Positions 1 to 11,153 of a stretch of 42,125 nt of DNA are shown here, in pieces. The DNA is from Conidiobolus incongruus B7586 (taxonomy: Eukaryota > Entomophthoromycota > Entomophthoromycetes > Entomophthorales > Conidiobolaceae), in contig JNEM01016190.1 of the NCBI GenBank assembly GCA_000697335.1, forward strand, positions 1 through 42,125, read 5' to 3'. The position numbers and the translations under genes were made by a program. The notes beneath the pieces are model-generated. The model searched no databases, was not told the origin of the DNA, and saw nothing but the letters and a program-made list of their open reading frames with translations. Within the stretch, counting starts at the first letter, position 1; every line of letters begins with the position of its first letter.

Positions 1-603
1 TATATATATATCAGATTTTCAATATTTGATAAATTAACATCAGTCATTTTATAATTAATCAATATTACATTTAATTCTGATATAATATAATAGCATATAT
101 ATTAAGTAATAATTAGTTTATCTAATAAAATATTAGTTTAAGTCAATATTGAATTTTTAGTATTAAAATTATAAAATAAATAATTGTTTTTAAACAAAAA
201 AATATCTAATACTGATAATAATAACTTAAGTAAAATATATAATATTAATTTTATATAAACTATCAATATGAAGATTTATATAAATAGTATTTCAAATTAA
301 TATAAATAATTTAGAATTTTCAAATATATATATTTAAAATATAATTAAAGATTATTAATTTATAAATATATTGGGTAATAAAATAATTTGATATGATTTT
401 ACAAATAATTATTATCATTTCATATTATTATTATTATTATTATTATTATTAAGAATTATTTGAAAAATATTTTAAAATTGATAAATTATAAAATATATAA
501 GTATCTAATGAATAACAAAAGTTTAAATTGGTCAAATATAGATAAGAATAAAACAATATAAAGAAAGTTATGAGTAGATAAATGGTTTGAAAGCTCAAGT
601 TAC
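1..603. other. AT-rich non-coding DNA with TTA microsatellite
   Basis: No gene is supported before the tRNA-like sequence. The stretch is nearly all A and T and includes a run of TTA/ATT triplets at about 423-451. A 76-codon minus-strand open frame reaching 679 runs through the tRNA-like sequence and has low-complexity composition, so I do not accept it as a gene. Confidence 0.7.
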
Positions 604-685
604 CAACAGTTATCAGATTTGAATCAATGTGGGCAGAGTCCATCAAATTTTGAGTCTGACTCCTTAACCACTTGGACAAACTGCC
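604..685 (-). tRNA. tRNA-Leu (anticodon CAA), probably degenerate
   Basis: Read on the minus strand from 685, an 82-nt sequence folds as a class II tRNA. The acceptor is GGCAGTT/AACTGTT with two G-U pairs at the end. The A-box-like D-arm is followed by a 5-bp anticodon stem (one G-U) around loop CTCAAAA, giving anticodon CAA, which reads UUG leucine codons. A long variable arm typical of tRNA-Leu follows, then a T loop TTCAAAT. The T stem (ATTGA/CTGAT) has lost the near-invariant G53-C61 pair, which is now A against C, and also has wobble pairs. It may therefore be a decayed copy rather than a working tRNA. No intron is seen. The departures from a normal tRNA-Leu look like G-to-A and C-to-T changes. 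Confidence 0.65.
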
Positions 686-958
686 TAAAAAGCTAGAGTT
701 AAAATGAAATAAAAAATTATAATTGACTCATTAAGATTTGAATTCATTAATGAACCCATAATCTTAAAATAAAATTATAATTATTTAAATGCCACTTAAA
801 CTTAATGTTTATTTTATTTTAATTTTATAATATTTAAAAATTGTAAATAGAAAATAATTATTAAAATAATTTTAAAAAAAATCAATATATTAATTAATTA
901 ATATAATTTAGATATATATATACATATTTTTTTATAACAGAATATTTTATAATTCAAA

Positions 959-1347
959 ATGAATGTCGATCCAAGTAGTTTAAGTTATGAAGATCAACAA
1001 AAATTTGAAAAATTTATGATGCAAATTCAAGTAACTTCTTTTTTTATAAATAAAATATAATAAAAAATTTTTTGAATTAATTATTGTAATTTTAGGCTAA
1101 AGAATCTTATCACGCTTTCTCTAGTGCTGTCAATACTTGCTTTAAAGATTGCATTAATGACTTCACTTCTTCCGCTTTATCTACCAAAGAGGTAACTATT
1201 AACAGGTCATAATATAATATTTAACTAATTTAAATATAGAACAAATGTGTCGAAACTTGCTTAACCAAATTCATCAAAGCTAATCAAAGAATCAGTAAAC
1301 GTTTCGGTGAAGAAAATTTGAAAATTCAAGAAGCTATGAACCAATAA
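959..1347 (+). CDS. TIM9: Mitochondrial import inner membrane translocase subunit Tim9
   Basis: Small Tim chaperone of the mitochondrial intermembrane space. The family works as a Tim9-Tim10 hexamer that escorts hydrophobic carrier proteins to the TIM22 complex. Three exons are read: 959-1030, 1096-1191 and 1240-1347. The introns are 65 and 48 nt, with GTAAC starts, TAG ends and a CTAAT branch-like motif in the second. They give a 91-residue protein, close to the usual Tim9 length. The twin CX3C motif is present (CFKDC and CVETC), separated by the typical segment NDFTSSALSTKENK, and followed by a helix containing KRFGEEN. The start is the first ATG after an AT-rich leader. An AATAAA lies just after the stop at 1358-1363. 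None of the exons is long enough to stand out as a single open frame. The next gene is convergent. Confidence 0.93.
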
Positions 1348-1830
1348 TTTTGTCTCGAATAAATTTAATTCAATCGATCTATCTATCTTTTTTTATAGTT
1401 AATTCTAGTTACTATTTTAGATTCTTTTTGATATTTGTTAAATTTTGAAAGAGTTTAAATATGAACTACCTTATTAGGTTGTATACTCATTATGATTTGA
1501 TATTTTAGTATTTATAGATTACTTAATTGAACTGGTTCTATTAACTATTTTAAGTTTTTTTTACTATTATATGCAAATTCAAATATTCCATTGATAGTTA
1601 CTAAATATCAAAGAAAACCTGTCAAATGAGATGATGATAACAATGGCTTAGAATGTTGTGATCTTAATAATAAAACTATTTTTATTAGCAATAAAAAAAG
1701 CGATTTTATCAAAAAAAAATAATTTTTGTTTGTGGTTTTGGGGCTTTTAAAGGAATTAACCTAATTGAAAAGTATGATTGATTTTAGTTACAATTTTACA
1801 CATTTAGAAAGGATGAAAATCGTTAGAGTT
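1348..1830. other. Convergent intergenic region
   Basis: About 480 bp separate the stops of TIM9 and the MIT-domain gene. The region should hold the 3' ends of both transcripts. AATAAA at 1358-1363 is a candidate poly(A) signal for TIM9. No open frame or RNA gene is recognisable. Confidence 0.6.
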
Positions 1831-2646
1831 TTAGGAAGTATCCCTCGATTCCGCATACCCTGGCGCCTGCTTATATGCGAGGCCTGCTTGGAGGAGTGCG
1901 GTAGCACTTGTTAGCATTGCAGCGCCTACCTTCTCCTTGACTTTGAAGCGCTTGTCTATTTCTGCCGCTTTGTTTAAACCTACTTTGCCAACTTCCCAAG
2001 CAATTTTTTGCACGCCAAGATATTGATCAATGGTTTGAGCTGTCTGTAGTGTGTAATTTAGCGTGTTATACACTGTATTTGGAATTGGTGATTTCTTTAG
2101 AGCAACTGCCCCAGCCACTGCAGCTTGGACAACCTTGTCAGATAGAGTATGGTTATTAGACTGAGCATTTTCCAATTCAAGGATTTTGTTGATATCGATA
2201 TCATCAGTTGAAGTTACTTGTTCATCTCTATTTAATAATAAAATGTTAGAATATAAATTAAACATTGAGTTAAAGAAAGAGTATTACTTTTCAAGAATTG
2301 TTTCAAAATGATTGATTAATAACTTTAGCTTCTTTAAAATGACTTTAACTTCAATCTTATTCTTATTTACTAAATAATTAATATTAGTATAAGTTTTAAT
2401 ATTTAATATTAATAATTTCTTACTCAAAAGAGCTTCTAAGAAATTTTTTAAACTTAAAAAGTAAGCGTATAGAGCTTCTTCCTTTTCGGCAACTGTCGTT
2501 CCCGTTTGATCGAGTTCTACAGCTTTCACACTCAATCTGATGCCTTCATCCACTTTAGCTTGATCGATACTTGGTTGTCTTTTATACATAAATAGAGGGA
2601 TACCCATATTCGAATAGAGATTACTGATGGTTGAAGTACTTAACAT
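1831..2646 (-). CDS. MIT-domain protein with an Ala-rich helical C-terminus
   Basis: Three exons on the minus strand are 2646-2424, 2369-2288 and 2227-1831, giving 233 residues. The introns are 54 nt (2370-2423, with TACTAAT) and 60 nt (2228-2287). The first intron is a multiple of three and open in frame, so an unspliced reading looks like one longer frame, but removing it restores a good MIT three-helix bundle. Residues about 28-102 match the MIT pattern: helix 1 with IRLSVKAVELDQTG, helix 2 with KEEALYAYFLSLKNFLEALL, and helix 3 with VKVILKKLKLLINHFETIL. MIT domains bind the tails of ESCRT-III proteins in endosomal sorting and membrane scission. Residues 103-233 are acidic at first and then Ala/Lys-rich and helical (for example EVGKVGLNKAAEIDKRFKVKEKVGAAM). 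I do not recognise a catalytic domain there: no AAA ATPase (Vps4) and no peptidase. It could be a small ESCRT adaptor; the resemblance to spartin-like architecture is loose. Function is inferred from MIT only. Confidence 0.8.
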
Positions 2647-5600
2647 TTTGGATAATTTTTTTAATATATTAAATAAATAAATAGATTCTATTAATTAAAT
2701 GACTATATGAAAACTTTTAAAATGAAATGAAATACAATACAATAAATTTGGAATCTAAGGATTCGTAGTAGAGGATAGGGATGTTAGTGTATATAAAGAG
2801 ATCAAGTGAAAAATTGCGAAATATTAACTGGAAAAAGGGGTTTATATAGTTTTAATTCATTAATGTGGACATTTCAGAATATAATTGAATACTAATCCAA
2901 ATTTAGCAAATCTCCAATTGAAGCAAAAATGAATGTTTTTGAATGAAATAAACATGGGAAAATTGATTTCATGCATTAATTCATATTTTTTATTGAGACT
3001 AATATCGAAATATGGGTATTTTTAACTCAAAGATTTTTTTACACGTGAAAATTAGTAATAATATAGTATAATTTAATCATTGTTAATAGATAGCATAGGT
3101 ATTAAATAATCATGGATATATTTTAAATATTCAATATCAAGTTAACAAAGAAAATTTTTTTTAAGTATAAATAAAATAATCAGTTTCATGCTCCAAATTA
3201 ACAAATTTGACTTTAACAAAATTTGAATTTTACTTAAGTGATCTCAAATTTTGAAACATTGAAAATGCAGAAAAAACTGGGTTAAATAAACAACTTATTC
3301 AATATTAACTAAAACCGTTTAAACTCAAATCAATCTGCTTATCATTTAAAGTTTATTTCTATATAATATTGAGTTCTTTTGGATCTTCTAAAAAGTTCTT
3401 GGATTTTAGAACTGAATTCGCTAAAAATTGTGTTTCATCATTTTATCAATAATTTACTTTTTGAAAAGAGTTAATGATCAAGTAATTTGTATTGGTAATT
3501 GACATATAGATTGAAGTTTCATATATAATTTTTATTAATAATAAATTATTAAAATATATTTATGAGCATTTTAATATTTTAATTAATGTTACTATTATTG
3601 AACTATATTATTAATGTTGTTGTTTTTACAATTGTTATTACTGATTCAAGATTATTAGCCTTAATTAAATTTTTTCATCCCGAAATTTTTTGCGAATTTT
3701 TTTAGTGCATAAATACACACATTAAAAATTGGATATATAATATATATATATATGTATAATTATATTTGAAATGGGAATTTATATTTTTGAAACTTTATTA
3801 TTATTAAATATATATTAATTTATTATTATATAATTTTGATATATTATAATTTATTTTTACTAAAGATAATATATTTTATCCAATAAAATTAAAAATAAAA
3901 TAAAATGTTCTTTTTTTATTAATTGAATTATTTAATATACTGCGCATTGAATTTTTTAATATTCAAGAATAATGGTGAAAAATTAATGGAAGTAAATAAG
4001 ATAAAAAAATAATTAAAATTTTATTTTTGAGATAAGATCTGAACTTAGTAATAATATTTATTTAATAATTTCTATTTATTCCATAAATAATTTCTTAATT
4101 ATTCAATACATATAATTATCTTAATATTGTATTTCAATTCAAAGATAAATTTACCGGCATTACCCGAATTAAGCCTTTCATTAATTTTTATAAGCTAAAA
4201 ATTGATAATTATTTTGCATATTTTGATCATCTATTTCATATCATTATTTGAATAGTGTATACAATCAATTAACTCCATATTTTGATATTGTTAATGAATC
4301 TTAGCTTAACAATTTTACATGTGTTTTTTCAATCCAAATTCCCATATCCGCTACCAAATTACAAGTGAATTTAACTCAAGGATTAATTTCTAATCAAAAT
4401 TGTTGCACAAAAAATTCAAATGATTTCATTTATCTAAGATTTTGTACTATAGATTGGGATGATGAAATAATATTGTGATCGGTAAGTTAAAAATATCAGT
4501 GAATTGAGAGCATTTGATATTGAAATGTGTTGATATTTTAAAAATTATTTGATAAAATTCAAATGTTGGATAAATAGAATCAATTTATCATATCATAATA
4601 TTTATGAGATCATATATATCTAAATTTCAAAATATTTAAAAATGCCCGGACTATCTACGAACTCAATTAAGGTTTTAATTACTTATAGAATGATAATCAA
4701 GTTGTTATCAATTAATACCCTAATCAATATTTTACCCAAAATACAACTATTGTAATATCAAATCTTAGAAAAATATTATTAATTATGACCAAAATAAGCT
4801 TTTAATTTAAAACTCATAAACTTATATACAAATCATCACTCAATGTGGTTATAAATTATTTACTTGCATATTAAATTGATAAATTGTCTAATATCACTCT
4901 TTACAATAATTGCTAAATACTTATTCAAAATATATCAATTAAGTTTTGAATATTTACCACGAGTACATCGAGTTTACTCTTATTTATCAAACTTATTTAT
5001 CCATTGTATTTTATTTTATTAGAAATTATCAAATGATATTTTAATTATATATACATATGATGTTTAATTTGTACCATTTGTTATCTTAGTAGTTGCTCTC
5101 AATTGAAAACCATAAAAGTCCTAATGGTAATTGATGCAAGGTTATATTAGAAGTAGTTAAGCATTTTAGAATAGATTCTTTCTTTCTATTTCGATATATT
5201 TTAAGTGAACGATCAGATAAATTTATTCATTTATTAACAAACTTGAATTTATACTTCGTAACATAGTATGAATATTTGACCAATCTCCTTAATTCTTTTC
5301 AATTGATTTCCATATATAATAATTTTCTATACAATTCTGCTTTATTTCTAAATTAGACAACTATGTCTAATACTTCTGAGGTTTTATCAATTACTTGATG
5401 TAATATTTTCTCAATAATTTACTAAGAAACCAAATGAACCCTTATAATATATAATGTTTACATTTAGTTAATTAATTAGTATAATATATTAGGCACATAT
5501 ATCTACTTATTAATTAAAAACAGTTGATAGCATTCAAATATAAACCATTTGAAAATTTATTTAATTTTTATCATTACAATATAATATACTTTTAATTTAA

Positions 5601-6178
5601 AATATGTATTGATTAAATGACAATGTTATTTAAATTTATATTAGAAAATATCATTCAAAACAATAATTTTAACCACTTAAGTCACTAAAAATCAATTTTT
5701 TAGTAAATAAAGGTTTTTTATTGATCAAACCAAGATTGATTAAAAATAATATAGTAATTATTTTAATTAAATATAGGATAAAGTAAATCTCTTTTCATAT
5801 GTTTCTTATATGCTTGATAAATAGTTAATAATAACAATATTAATATACATAAAATTTATAAAATTTCTCATTCTTATTCAATTCCTATTATATTTGATTT
5901 ATATTAAGATTTAATTATCATTTATCAAATATCAAATAAATTAGTAAACAGACTATTTTCAATATTAACTAATTTATATATTTTTGGATAAACAACGTTT
6001 AAAGCAATTAATCATTATTCTATCAGTTTTTTATTTTCAAATTATATATATATATATATATATATATTTATTAATGTAAATAATTGATTTAAAATATTTC
6101 ATATAGTTTAACTCAAAATATTTAAATTTATTTAAATTGTAATTAAGTTTTAATTCTGATTATATAATATTTATATTG

Positions 6179-6214
<36 letters not shown>

Positions 6215-7556
6215 TTAAAAATATTTTAATTTTTCAAACTTTTAATTTAAAAAATTAATAATATTTATTAATTATTTTAATATTATTTTTTATATAAATT
6301 TTAGAAAATCAAATAAAATATTGAGACTATTTTTTTATTGAAGTTAATCATAATTATTTATTCTAGTCATATAATTATTTTTAATATAAATAAATGGATA
6401 AATCATTTTCATATAGAGTCAAAATAAAATTCAATATAATATACTCTATCAACCATAATCAATTTGTGAATATACCGTAAGTATTGAAGTGTTTTATCAA
6501 TTTAGTAAATTATTTAATTTATTACACAGTAATTATGAATTTTAATATCAACTCATTCAGTTTCTAATTCAATATCTCATTTCAAACAATGACTTATTAA
6601 ATTCGTAAAGCATTTATAAAGTGGTTAAGTATCATAATATTCAAATTATATCTAAAATCATTCCAATAATTACTTACACAATTATCTCTATCGTTATGAT
6701 ATTTTAAATATTATATACCTATTAACTCTAAATAATCAGATCATGATATTTTCTTAATTACAATTCCCTATAAATCAACAAATAAATGACCACCTGATTC
6801 CAATGGTGAGTTTATTAAAATAAGCATAATAATGCAGTGCTCAAATCAGAATATTCACAAAATCTATTATTTATTGAACCTATTTTACTTATTATTCTGT
6901 AATAATTTGAATACATAGTAAACAGAGAATGATGTTGATTTCCACTATGTACTTAATCAAATTTCAAACCTATTAAAATATAATTCACCTTTTAGAAGAA
7001 GTTGATAATTATTAATTTGAAGTAATTTTGTTCAATATTATAAATTAATATATTGAATAATGTATTTATATTATTTATAATAGTTTATATAAAATTATGA
7101 AAGAGGAACATTTATTTAACACTTTATGAATAGATTAATATTTCCTCCTCTAGTAAATATTATATAGTAAATAATTAAATTTATTTTATAATTATGATAT
7201 TAATACCATTATTAATATTTTCAATTTATTATAAAAATCATCATTAAATTTAATTAGTTTATATATTAATTGAATCTAATCCAATTAATTGGTATATATA
7301 TTAATCAAATAAAATAAAGTTTAATAATTAATTAATTTTAATATTTAGAATTTTATAAAAAAATTTTTTTTAAAAAATTTAAATTTAAATAATATATGTT
7401 ATTTTATATTTTAAAAATTTAGAGAAAGAATCATATTAATAAATATAATAATATCAATTAATATAATTTAAAAAAGTTTTATTATTTAATATTAAAAGAA
7501 AATTGATTAATATATGAATATTTGATTCTACTAAATCATTTTGAGTGATATTTAAA
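2647..7556. other. Long AT-rich gene-poor region
   Basis: About 4.9 kb of very AT-rich DNA with no supportable gene, RNA or coding relic on either strand. It contains long alternating TA tracts at about 6045-6067 and 6180-6213. TATACTGCGCATTGAA at about 3937-3952 matches 15 of 16 bases of a sequence upstream of the orphan promoter near 36.56 kb, but its flanks do not match. No open frame in this stretch shows balanced amino-acid composition. Confidence 0.6.
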
Positions 7557-8420
7557 ATGAATTATAAATTATTATATATTCAACTAATTGTTTGTGGATT
7601 TCATTTAAAGCACTTAATACTAATAGATAATAAGTTGAGTAATAATGATAATATTATATAAATTCATATTATGTAAATTTCTTGTTAAACAATTATATAA
7701 GAAAAATTATCATAATGATATGGTATGATCAAATTATTTCTGTATTATGTTAAGTTGAACAACCAAGAAAGTTTGGTATTTGGTGTGAATACGACTAGAG
7801 ATGAATGAACAACTGTATATTTATATGTTTAAAGTGTCAATACCTAGCTAATTTGGCTCAAATTACACGAATTATCATGCTATGGTAATTCGAATAAAAA
7901 AACACTCTGTGCCTTATAAAGCAGGGGCAAATAACTATCTCACAAAGTCAATAATACTCGAGAAAAGTGTCAAATATATTAAAGAACAATTTCTGAATCT
8001 TATTATTTAATTTCAAATTAAAATTATATTTTTCTAATTTATGAAACTTTAACATTCATAGTTTTATTTCACAAACCTAAGGAAACTGTTCGAAGCTTCT
8101 ATACCAATCCCAATATTAAGTCTAAAATAGAATTTCGTAGTGAGCTGGTTAATCAACTATGAAAAAAGTTACAAAGTTAGTATCCCAATGGGCATCTTTG
8201 TCATTGGAATTCTGATTTCATTTGGTAGACTGCAAAGTAACTAAATCCAGTATCATTTACTTCAATATAATATATATTATCCATGTTTTAATAGTTTAGA
8301 TAATAAAAACAATTGTTAAAATCCCTACAATGACTTTTTCTTTGAATCTTTTCATCCAATTTTTCAAGTTCACGAATTGATGACTAAGAATATTTATTAT
8401 TATTATTATCACTATTTAAA
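7557..8420 (+). pseudogene. GDSL/CE16 esterase pseudogene (relic 1)
   Basis: A decayed full-length copy of the esterases downstream, in the same orientation. Translation in the best-matching frames recovers the family in order. MNYK..LLYIQLIVCGFHLK resembles the signal peptide. The GDSL block is replaced by IDNKLSNNDN, so the nucleophile Ser is lost. YKKNYHNDMV.SNY matches the RYYKGRYSNGLIWVDY region. ESLVFGVNTTRDE matches ENWAYAGATTNNG. SVNT.LIWLKL matches SVNAQLNWFKL. AGANNYLTKS matches block III. LKPKETVRSFYTNPNIKSKIEF follows, and FESFHPIFQVHELMTK near 8350 is the catalytic Asp-His block with Asp changed to Glu. In-frame stops and frame changes are spread throughout. It starts at the ATG corresponding to the live genes and runs into a TTA-rich tail. 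This is certain as a relic; its end is approximate. Confidence 0.85.
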
Positions 8421-10202
8421 CCATTAATCCAAAGTTTATTCAAACTTATATATATATATATATAGTCAGCTAATTGATCATAATTACATTTAATAATTCA
8501 ATACAATTTAAATTTTAAATTAGTACATTTAATATATAGATAAATTTTTAAATAAATTAATATTATTATAAATATTATAATTTAACTATATTAATTATTA
8601 TTTATTCAATATATGTTGTTATCCATTTAATCCTAATAGATTATTAATCATGAAATTATTTTAAAACTATTATTATATATTTACCCTTTTATGTATTATT
8701 TATTCTTCTTAGCTAATTCACTATCCCAATCTATTTGATTATTATTTCTTTTGTATATAAAAACTTATAATATTATTTATATTACTTAAATAATATTTTA
8801 TATAAATAAAATATTCCTTATATTGTTAAATAAGAAATTTATTTATTTATTTTTAAATATTATAATAGTTACTATAATAAATAAATATGATTGTTAATAT
8901 AAGTAAAATTAATTTTAAATTTTATTTTATTTTTAATTATATTTAACCTAAAAAATTTATTTTTAGTTAAAAAAATTTTTAAATAAATTTAAATAGCTGT
9001 CTCTTATACACATCTAAAATATAAAATCTTAATAAATACTATAATTAACTAAATTTATTTTAAAATAATATTTATATTTAATATTAAAATTATTTTATTA
9101 TTTAATTAATTAATATAATATCAAAGATTATAATATTAAATTTTAAATAAAAAAGTTGAAAATATAAGATTGATCTTAATATTAAATCTATATAATAAAT
9201 GTAAAAAATATTTAAATAAATTTTATTAAATAATTATTAAGTTCTTTTATATAAGATTTTTAATTTTAATAATTTTATAATATTATTCAAATTATCAAAA
9301 ATATAATTAATTCTAATCATACCAATTGGAAAATATTTATACTTTGCTAAATAAATATATTAATATAAATGCAGATTAAGTAAAATACCTTTTGAATAAT
9401 ATTTATATCATTTTATGAGTTCACAAGTTGATTAATATGAGAATCTAATAAATACTTATAAAACTTGGTTATAAAATTATCACTATATATCTCAATTTAA
9501 TTACTTTTAATATTATATATAGTTTTATAAAATTATCAATTTTCTTTTATTAAGAAATTATTATATCCAAGATTTTTTTATAATTTAATAAATATTATAT
9601 TAATCTTGAAGAAATAATATAATTCAAAATAAAAGTAATTGGAAAAATTTACATTATTATAGTTAATTATAAAACTTTAATTTAAAATTATATTTATTTC
9701 ATAGTTTATTTTAATATTTTCATTAATATAATTATTAAAATTGGTATACTTAATATAATGTAATAAATATCACATTAATTCATATCAATATTAATTAATT
9801 ATGAAAGTTTTAAAATAATATTCCTCAAGTATTTATTTCTATATTCGATATTTTAAATCATTGATTATTGCCGTAATTAAGCAAAGTTTAAATGCCATTA
9901 ACTTTATGCAAATTTTAGTGTATCATTTTCATGTTAATAACTTAATATGAATTATCTTATATAGTTTCGATGATGGTAGTTATTTTAGAGTTGGTGTCAT
10001 ATATCAGTAATATATTATATTTTATAATAGTAAATGAAATATTTTATGAGATATATAGATAATGATTAAATAATTAAATATAAAATTTAATTTTATAAAG
10101 AATTAATACTTTGGATTCAACTAATAAATTTTAACTAATATCAATTATTTTGCATAAAGCGCATTAATTTTTGTTAATAATTCACTTAAAATTTATTATG
10201 AT
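8421..10202. other. AT-rich intergenic DNA containing an adapter-like sequence
   Basis: No coding relic is visible here. TA and TTA microsatellites occur near 8395-8410 and 8447-8463. The only sharp non-AT feature is the 19-bp transposase mosaic end at 8997-9015, listed separately. Confidence 0.6.
8997..9015. other. Exact Tn5 mosaic-end / Nextera adapter sequence
   Basis: CTGTCTCTTATACACATCT matches all 19 positions of the reverse complement of the Tn5 mosaic end used in Nextera library preparation. Its composition differs sharply from the surrounding nearly pure A/T sequence. No transposase gene or second mosaic end is present nearby. The most likely reading is adapter carry-over, or a false join made by the assembler at an AT-rich low-coverage spot. 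Confidence 0.9.
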
Positions 10203-10223
10203 AGATATAAATAAGTAGAGGTG
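10159..10223 (+). promoter_or_regulatory. Core promoter of the first intact GDSL gene
   Basis: A TATA box TATAAATA (10206-10213) is followed by AGGTG (10219-10223), 54 bp before the start codon. This matches the TATA-AGGTG arrangement in front of the other two intact copies. Upstream, GCGCATTAA at 10159-10167, then CACTTA and TTATTATGAT, recur in the same order at 36.56-36.62 kb. A short upstream ATG frame (10226-10273) overlaps the gene's start, but it lies so close to the TATA box that it may precede the transcription start. Confidence 0.6.
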
Positions 10224-10259
10224 TTATGAATTTCATAAAATATTTTGATTTAGTAGTGT

Positions 10260-11153
10260 ATGATGTATATTGAGTTTATATTGATATTGTTATATTTTAA
10301 ATCCATTGCTTGCCAACTAAAATTAGATTGTTTAATATTCTTAGGGGATAGTTTAAGTGATCCTGGTAATCTACACAAATTAACTTTGGGCATGATACCT
10401 GATAAACGATATTATAATGGAAGGTTTAGCAATGGGTTGATATGGACAGAATATATTCAGAGATATATCAATGTGACAAAAACCGAAAACTACGCGTTTG
10501 GCGGGGCTACCACCAATAATTTGCTAACTTTTGTGAGTCCTATTGTTCCAAGTGTAAATCTCCAAATTGAATGGTTAAAATTCAAACCACATTCGTGCTA
10601 CAACAGTAAAAATAAAAAGCATCTCGTGTCATATGTAGCAGGAACGAATAACTACGTCAGATCAGATGTCACACCCGATCAAACTGTTCAAGATATTAAA
10701 AACCAATTACTCACCCTAATCCAACAATTAAAAGTTACTAATATATTTGTTACAGATATACCTCCAATGTATGAAACTCCAGCTTATACTGGCGTATATC
10801 TTAAAGCGAATGAGACTAGTCGTAGCTTCCTCAACGATCCCAAGATTCGGCAGAAAGTAGAAAGACACAATTTACTAATGGATGCCATGGTAAAATCCTT
10901 ACAAAGCAGCAATCCGAATGTGAATCTATATTACTGGAAGTTTGATCGAATCTGGAATGTTGTAAAACAACTGAATCCCAACAAATCGCCAAGATGGAAT
11001 ATAGAATACCCCTGCTTTGATGATATGAAAGATAATGACGGGTGTAAAAGTCAAGATTATTTTTTCTTCGATACTTTCCACCCTATTACTCAAGCTCATG
11101 ATTTGATGGCTAAAGATATCTCCGAATTTTTAATTGATGAATGGAAACATTAA
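10260..11153 (+). CDS. Secreted SGNH/GDSL esterase, CE16-like (copy 1)
   Basis: An intronless gene of 297 residues. Residues 1-18 are a hydrophobic signal peptide ending ...SIAC, so the enzyme is probably secreted. Block I is FLGDSLSDPGN with nucleophile Ser31. Block III is the AGTNNY segment, with Asn in place of the usual Asp of GxND. The catalytic Asp/His block DTFHPITQAH gives Asp271 and His274. Family members (SGNH hydrolases, CE16 acetylesterases and relatives) cleave acyl or acetyl esters on sugars or lipids. The substrate cannot be told from sequence. N-glycosylation motifs NVT and NETS fit secretion. ATG-ATG at the start allows either codon. It is the most diverged of the three live copies: it has GDSLSDPGN rather than SDNGN, and it does not begin with MNWI. 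Confidence 0.9.
   Translation: MMYIEFILILLYFKSIACQLKLDCLIFLGDSLSDPGNLHKLTLGMIPDKRYYNGRFSNGLIWTEYIQRYINVTKTENYAFGGATTNNLLTFVSPIVPSVNLQIEWLKFKPHSCYNSKNKKHLVSYVAGTNNYVRSDVTPDQTVQDIKNQLLTLIQQLKVTNIFVTDIPPMYETPAYTGVYLKANETSRSFLNDPKIRQKVERHNLLMDAMVKSLQSSNPNVNLYYWKFDRIWNVVKQLNPNKSPRWNIEYPCFDDMKDNDGCKSQDYFFFDTFHPITQAHDLMAKDISEFLIDEWKH

Noticed and set aside
449-679. 76-codon minus-strand open frame
   Set aside because: It overlaps the tRNA-Leu-like sequence and then runs into Ile/Tyr/Leu-rich low-complexity sequence typical of random AT-rich DNA.
6180-6213. Alternating TA tracts here and at 6045, 16279 and 26748 considered as CRISPR-like or structured repeats
   Set aside because: They are simple microsatellites with no spacers, in a eukaryotic genome.
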